From assembly GCF_947496875.1 (NCBI RefSeq), contig NZ_CANMEH010000015.1:1-55975 (forward strand): a DNA stretch of 55,975 nt, in the 5' to 3' direction. Origin of the DNA: an uncultured Paracoccus sp. Lineage in GTDB: Bacteria > Pseudomonadota > Alphaproteobacteria > Rhodobacterales > Rhodobacteraceae. A program made the position numbers and the translations under genes. The notes below the pieces were generated by a model, which made no database searches, was not told the origin of the DNA, and saw only the letters and a list, made by a program, of their open reading frames with translations. Positions 53,510 to 55,975 of this stretch are shown piece by piece (the first letter of the stretch is position 1; each line of letters starts with the position of its first letter).

Positions 53510-54478
53510 ATGGTCCAGACCTACAGCATCGCCCAAGGCCGCCTGCATGCCGACGACATTGCCGCTGGCCCGGACCTGAGCGCCACCTGGATCGACCTGC
53601 TGAACCCGACACCGGATGAGGCGAAAACCCTAGGCGATCATCTCGGCATCAGCATTCCGGACCGCGCCGACATGGAGGAGATCGAGCTGTCCTCGCGGCT
53701 CTTCTGGGAAAACGGCGCCGCCTTCATGACGGCCATCCTGCCGGCAGGGACGGATGGAGACGACCCGGAGATGGCCCCGGTGTCGTTCATTCTGAGCGGC
53801 AAGCAACTGATCACCGTCCGCTATCACGACCCCCGCGCCTTCGCGACCTTCCCGACCCAGGCGCAGAGGATGGCGATGGAGCTGCCGGATGCGGACACCA
53901 TTCTGATGGCGCTGTTCGAGGCGATCATCGACAGGCTCGCCGACGTGCTGGAGAGGGCAGGCCACGACATCGATGCGGTCTCGGCCACGATCTTCCGCAA
54001 GGCTGACACAACGGCAGCGCCTCGAGATTTCAGGGGCGTGCTCGAGAAGATCGGTCGCAAGGGGGACCTGAACTCCAACATCCGGGACAGCCTGGTGACG
54101 ATGGAGCGACTGGTGAGCTTTCTTGGCCATGTCGCGTCCGAACGCGCGTGGGGCCCGGACCTGCGCGAGCGCGTCAAGACACTGTCGGAGGATGCCCGCT
54201 CGCTCACCGACCATTCCGGGTTCCTGTCGCAGAAGATCACCTTCATGCTCGATGCCAGCCTCGGCATGATCAACATCGAGCAGAACGCGACCATCAAGAT
54301 CTTCTCGGTCGTCGCCGTCATCTTCCTGCCGCCGACGCTGATCGCCTCCATCTACGGCATGAACTTCACCTACATGCCCGAACTGTCGTGGCTGTTCGGC
54401 TATCCCTTCGCCATCGGGCTGATGATCGCCGCGGCGATCCTGCCCTATCTCTACTTCAAGTACCGTCGCTGGCTTTGA
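53510..54478 (+). CDS. corA: CorA-family magnesium transporter
   Basis: This 322-residue protein has a long N-terminal cytoplasmic domain (about 1-255) and two C-terminal helices. The GMN signature is present in SIYGMNFTYMPEL between them, with the acidic loop MPEL after it. CorA forms a pentameric channel for Mg2+ (also Co2+ or Ni2+). Length and ending (YLYFKYRRWL) are typical. It is convergent with rsgA and shares a terminator with it. Confidence 0.93.
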   Translation: MVQTYSIAQGRLHADDIAAGPDLSATWIDLLNPTPDEAKTLGDHLGISIPDRADMEEIELSSRLFWENGAAFMTAILPAGTDGDDPEMAPVSFILSGKQLITVRYHDPRAFATFPTQAQRMAMELPDADTILMALFEAIIDRLADVLERAGHDIDAVSATIFRKADTTAAPRDFRGVLEKIGRKGDLNSNIRDSLVTMERLVSFLGHVASERAWGPDLRERVKTLSEDARSLTDHSGFLSQKITFMLDASLGMINIEQNATIKIFSVVAVIFLPPTLIASIYGMNFTYMPELSWLFGYPFAIGLMIAAAILPYLYFKYRRWL

Positions 54479-54510
54479 TGCCGCGGCGCGCATCTGGTCC
54501 GCAACTGGCC

Positions 54511-54525
54511 GGGCGCTCAGCGCCC
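54511..54525. terminator. short bidirectional hairpin between corA and rsgA
   Basis: GGGCGC (54511-54516) and GCGCCC (54520-54525) pair around TCA, which is also the rsgA stop codon on the minus strand. CCGCGG copies flank it at 54481-54486 and about 54531-54536, which could extend the structure. No U-run, so strength is uncertain. Confidence 0.4.
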
Positions 54526-55551
54526 CTTGCCGCGGAAATTCAAGGTCCTGTTGCCGCGGGGCCCGGACGCGACGGGCGTGTTGGACCGGTTTTCCGCCTG
54601 CAGCTTGCGCCAGCGTTCGAGGCGCGCCGGATCGATCCTTCCGCCTGACACGGCTGCCTGGACCGCACAGCCGGGCTCGTGCGCATGGGTGCAGTCGCGG
54701 AAGCGACACGCGGGCGCAAGCTCCGACACCTCCGCAAACAGCAGGTCCAGTCCATCCGACATGTCGCTGACCTGCAGCGCCCGGATTCCCGGCGTGTCGA
54801 TCACCCAGCCGCCGCCGGCAATGGCATGGAGCGAGCGGGACGTGGTGGTATGACGCCCCTTGGCGTCAGCCTCACGGACGCTGCCGGTCGGCTGTGCGTC
54901 TTCCGGCGCTTTGGCTGACAGCACGTTCAGCAGAGAGGACTTCCCTACCCCGGAGGATCCGACCAGGGCGACCGTCTGACCGGGGGCACACCATGGAGCG
55001 AGTACCAGTGCGGCGTCCGGCGATTTCGCATTCACCGTGACGACGGCAAGGTCGCGCTGCAGGGCAGCCGCCCTCTCCCGATAGGGGCTGGCATCGGCGA
55101 CCTGGTCAGCCTTGGTCAGAACGATCACCGGCGTCGTCCCGGCCTCGTTCGCCAAGGCCAGGTACCGCTCGAGCCGCGCGGGGTTCAGGTCGTCATTGCA
55201 GGAGGAAACGATGAAGAGGGTGTCGATGTTCGCAGCGATCAGTTGCGGCCCTCGCCCGCCCTCCGTGCGCCGTTGCAGCAAGGTCTTGCGATCGAGCCGA
55301 CGGACAAGCATCCGGGTGTCAGGCTCCACCAGAACCCAATCCCCCACGGCAAGGTCCGCGGTACTGGCCTTGCCTGGAAGCTTCAGCCTGACTGAACCGG
55401 CTGGGGACTCAGCGGTCGCTCTGGCCCGATGGACGGTCGCGATCCGCATCGAGGTCAGAGCGGCCTCGGCGGGTTGCAGCTGGTCGCCGAAAAACCTCGA
55501 CCATCCGAGGGCCGATAGCGAGAGCGGCTGCTGATCTGACGAACGGGTCAC
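54517..55551 (-). CDS. rsgA: ribosome small subunit-dependent GTPase A
   Basis: This 344-residue GTPase assists late maturation of the 30S ribosomal subunit. An OB-fold lies at about 40-100. The circularly permuted GTPase domain has G4-like TKAD in VIVLTKADQV, then P-loop VGSSGVGKSSLLNVL and DTPGIRAL. The C-terminal zinc motif is CRFRDCTHAHEPGC. The basic end RGNRTLNFRGKGR follows. The start at 55551 fits family length. Confidence 0.93.
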   Translation of the reverse strand: MTRSSDQQPLSLSALGWSRFFGDQLQPAEAALTSMRIATVHRARATAESPAGSVRLKLPGKASTADLAVGDWVLVEPDTRMLVRRLDRKTLLQRRTEGGRGPQLIAANIDTLFIVSSCNDDLNPARLERYLALANEAGTTPVIVLTKADQVADASPYRERAAALQRDLAVVTVNAKSPDAALVLAPWCAPGQTVALVGSSGVGKSSLLNVLSAKAPEDAQPTGSVREADAKGRHTTTSRSLHAIAGGGWVIDTPGIRALQVSDMSDGLDLLFAEVSELAPACRFRDCTHAHEPGCAVQAAVSGGRIDPARLERWRKLQAENRSNTPVASGPRGNRTLNFRGKGR

Positions 55552-55849
55552 AGCCCTGTTTGGGCGCTACAGCGCACTGACGCAAGGTTCGAACCGCGGA
55601 CTTCCCGCATTTGACAGTCCGGCTGTTCCCGGAGGTGTCAGGGCTGCTAGATGCCCGCAACTCGCCCCATCTGCCTCCTCCACACCCTAAATCCAACTGG
55701 CTCATAGGTGGACGCGAAAGGCCCGCCAGCAGGCCGAGCGCGCCGTGGAGCAAGGCGCGGACCACGTCGGTTGGGTGAGACAGAGGGTGAGCGCGAGCGG
55801 CCTGCTGCTGAGGTGCGGGACGGTCGGCGGGGGCTAGGTCGGCGGCCGC

Positions 55850-55975
55850 TCAGATATGCAGCGCGTGGCCCAGAGCGCGCAGGCAGGCCTCGTGCAGCGC
55901 TTCGCCGCGGGTCGGATGGGCGTGGATCGTGCCGGCGATGTCCTCGAGCCGGGCGCCCATTTCCAGCGCCAGGGC
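55850..55975 (-). CDS. lpdA: dihydrolipoyl dehydrogenase, C-terminal end (partial)
   Basis: The last 41 codons and stop of a gene that runs off the right edge. The minus-strand text [20 protein letters not shown], then [13 protein letters not shown], matches the dimerisation-domain end of dihydrolipoyl dehydrogenase. The HAHPT motif contains the catalytic His that pairs with the redox-active disulfide. The E3 enzyme serves pyruvate and 2-oxoglutarate dehydrogenase complexes. About 300 bases without a supported gene (55552-55849) separate it from rsgA. Confidence 0.88.
   Translation of the reverse strand, partial: ALALEMGARLEDIAGTIHAHPTRGEALHEACLRALGHALHI

Noticed and set aside
55583..55610. 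tRNA T-arm-like text (GGTTCGAACCGCGGACTTCC)
   Set aside because: It looks like the end of a tRNA on the minus strand, but no acceptor stem, D-arm or anticodon arm can be folded around it.
1..55975. CRISPR array, insertion sequence or prophage
   Set aside because: No regularly spaced repeats, transposase, integrase or phage structural gene could be supported anywhere in the window.

Overview
The window looks like chromosomal DNA of a high-GC alphaproteobacterium of the Rhodobacterales (Paracoccaceae/Roseobacteraceae type). The evidence is a GapR/DUF2312 protein, a dacC-tmk-holB-tatD-MBL housekeeping cluster, a tctCBA tripartite tricarboxylate transporter, and an exosortase E/VPEID-CTERM locus, which is best known from this order. 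Assignment to a genus is not possible from the sequence alone.

Region 1 (about 1-20,730) is accessory. It holds part of an exopolysaccharide (EPS) cluster: an ExoF/Wza-like export protein, a Wzx-type flippase, three glycosyltransferases, a LuxR-type regulator with a degenerate receiver domain, and an ExoY-like priming sugar transferase. It also encodes a secreted GH16 glycanase with DUF4082 and RTX repeats. Next come an exosortase E/CPBP-protease fusion with its tiny VPEID-CTERM substrate, and a 1,300-residue multidomain protein carrying an N,N-dimethylformamidase-like domain and another DUF4082 domain. Genes are on both strands and separated by unusually long non-coding stretches. No polymerase (Wzy) or chain-length ATPase is present, so the cluster probably continues left of position 1. 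The region ends at the 3' end of a tRNA-Thr gene (20,734-20,809), a classic island boundary, but no integrase is seen.

Region 2 (about 20,900-49,950) is compact core-like DNA with many 4-base start/stop overlaps. In order it carries: a conserved protein of unknown function, gapR, a small membrane protein, a split YeeE/YedE sulfur-transport pair overlapping dtd, and a glycosyltransferase. Then follow an osmoprotectant ABC transporter (osmF-yehY-osmV-osmW type), an Ala/Ser/Gly-rich DUF305-like protein, a DEAD-box helicase and a D,D-carboxypeptidase. After these come tmk-holB-tatD-MBL-AEC and a polyamine/opine-type ABC transporter operon with two substrate-binding proteins and a terminal hemerythrin. 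The last part is tctCBA, a GntR/FCD regulator, an HMG-CoA lyase and a CaiB/BaiF CoA-transferase. Together the last set could import a branched hydroxy-dicarboxylate such as 3-hydroxy-3-methylglutarate, activate it and cleave it.

Region 3 (about 50,000-55,975) starts with a decayed RTX adhesin locus: a frameshifted DUF5801-type adhesin remnant joined directly to the C-terminal half of its HlyD-type secretion adaptor. A corA magnesium transporter, rsgA and the C-terminal end of a dihydrolipoyl dehydrogenase gene follow.

The most interesting parts are the self-contained exosortase E/VPEID-CTERM pair set among DUF4082 enzymes, the phosphomimetic-looking EPS regulator, the tctCBA/HMG-lyase/CoA-transferase unit, the ABC operon coupled to a hemerythrin, and the adhesin-HlyD deletion scar.
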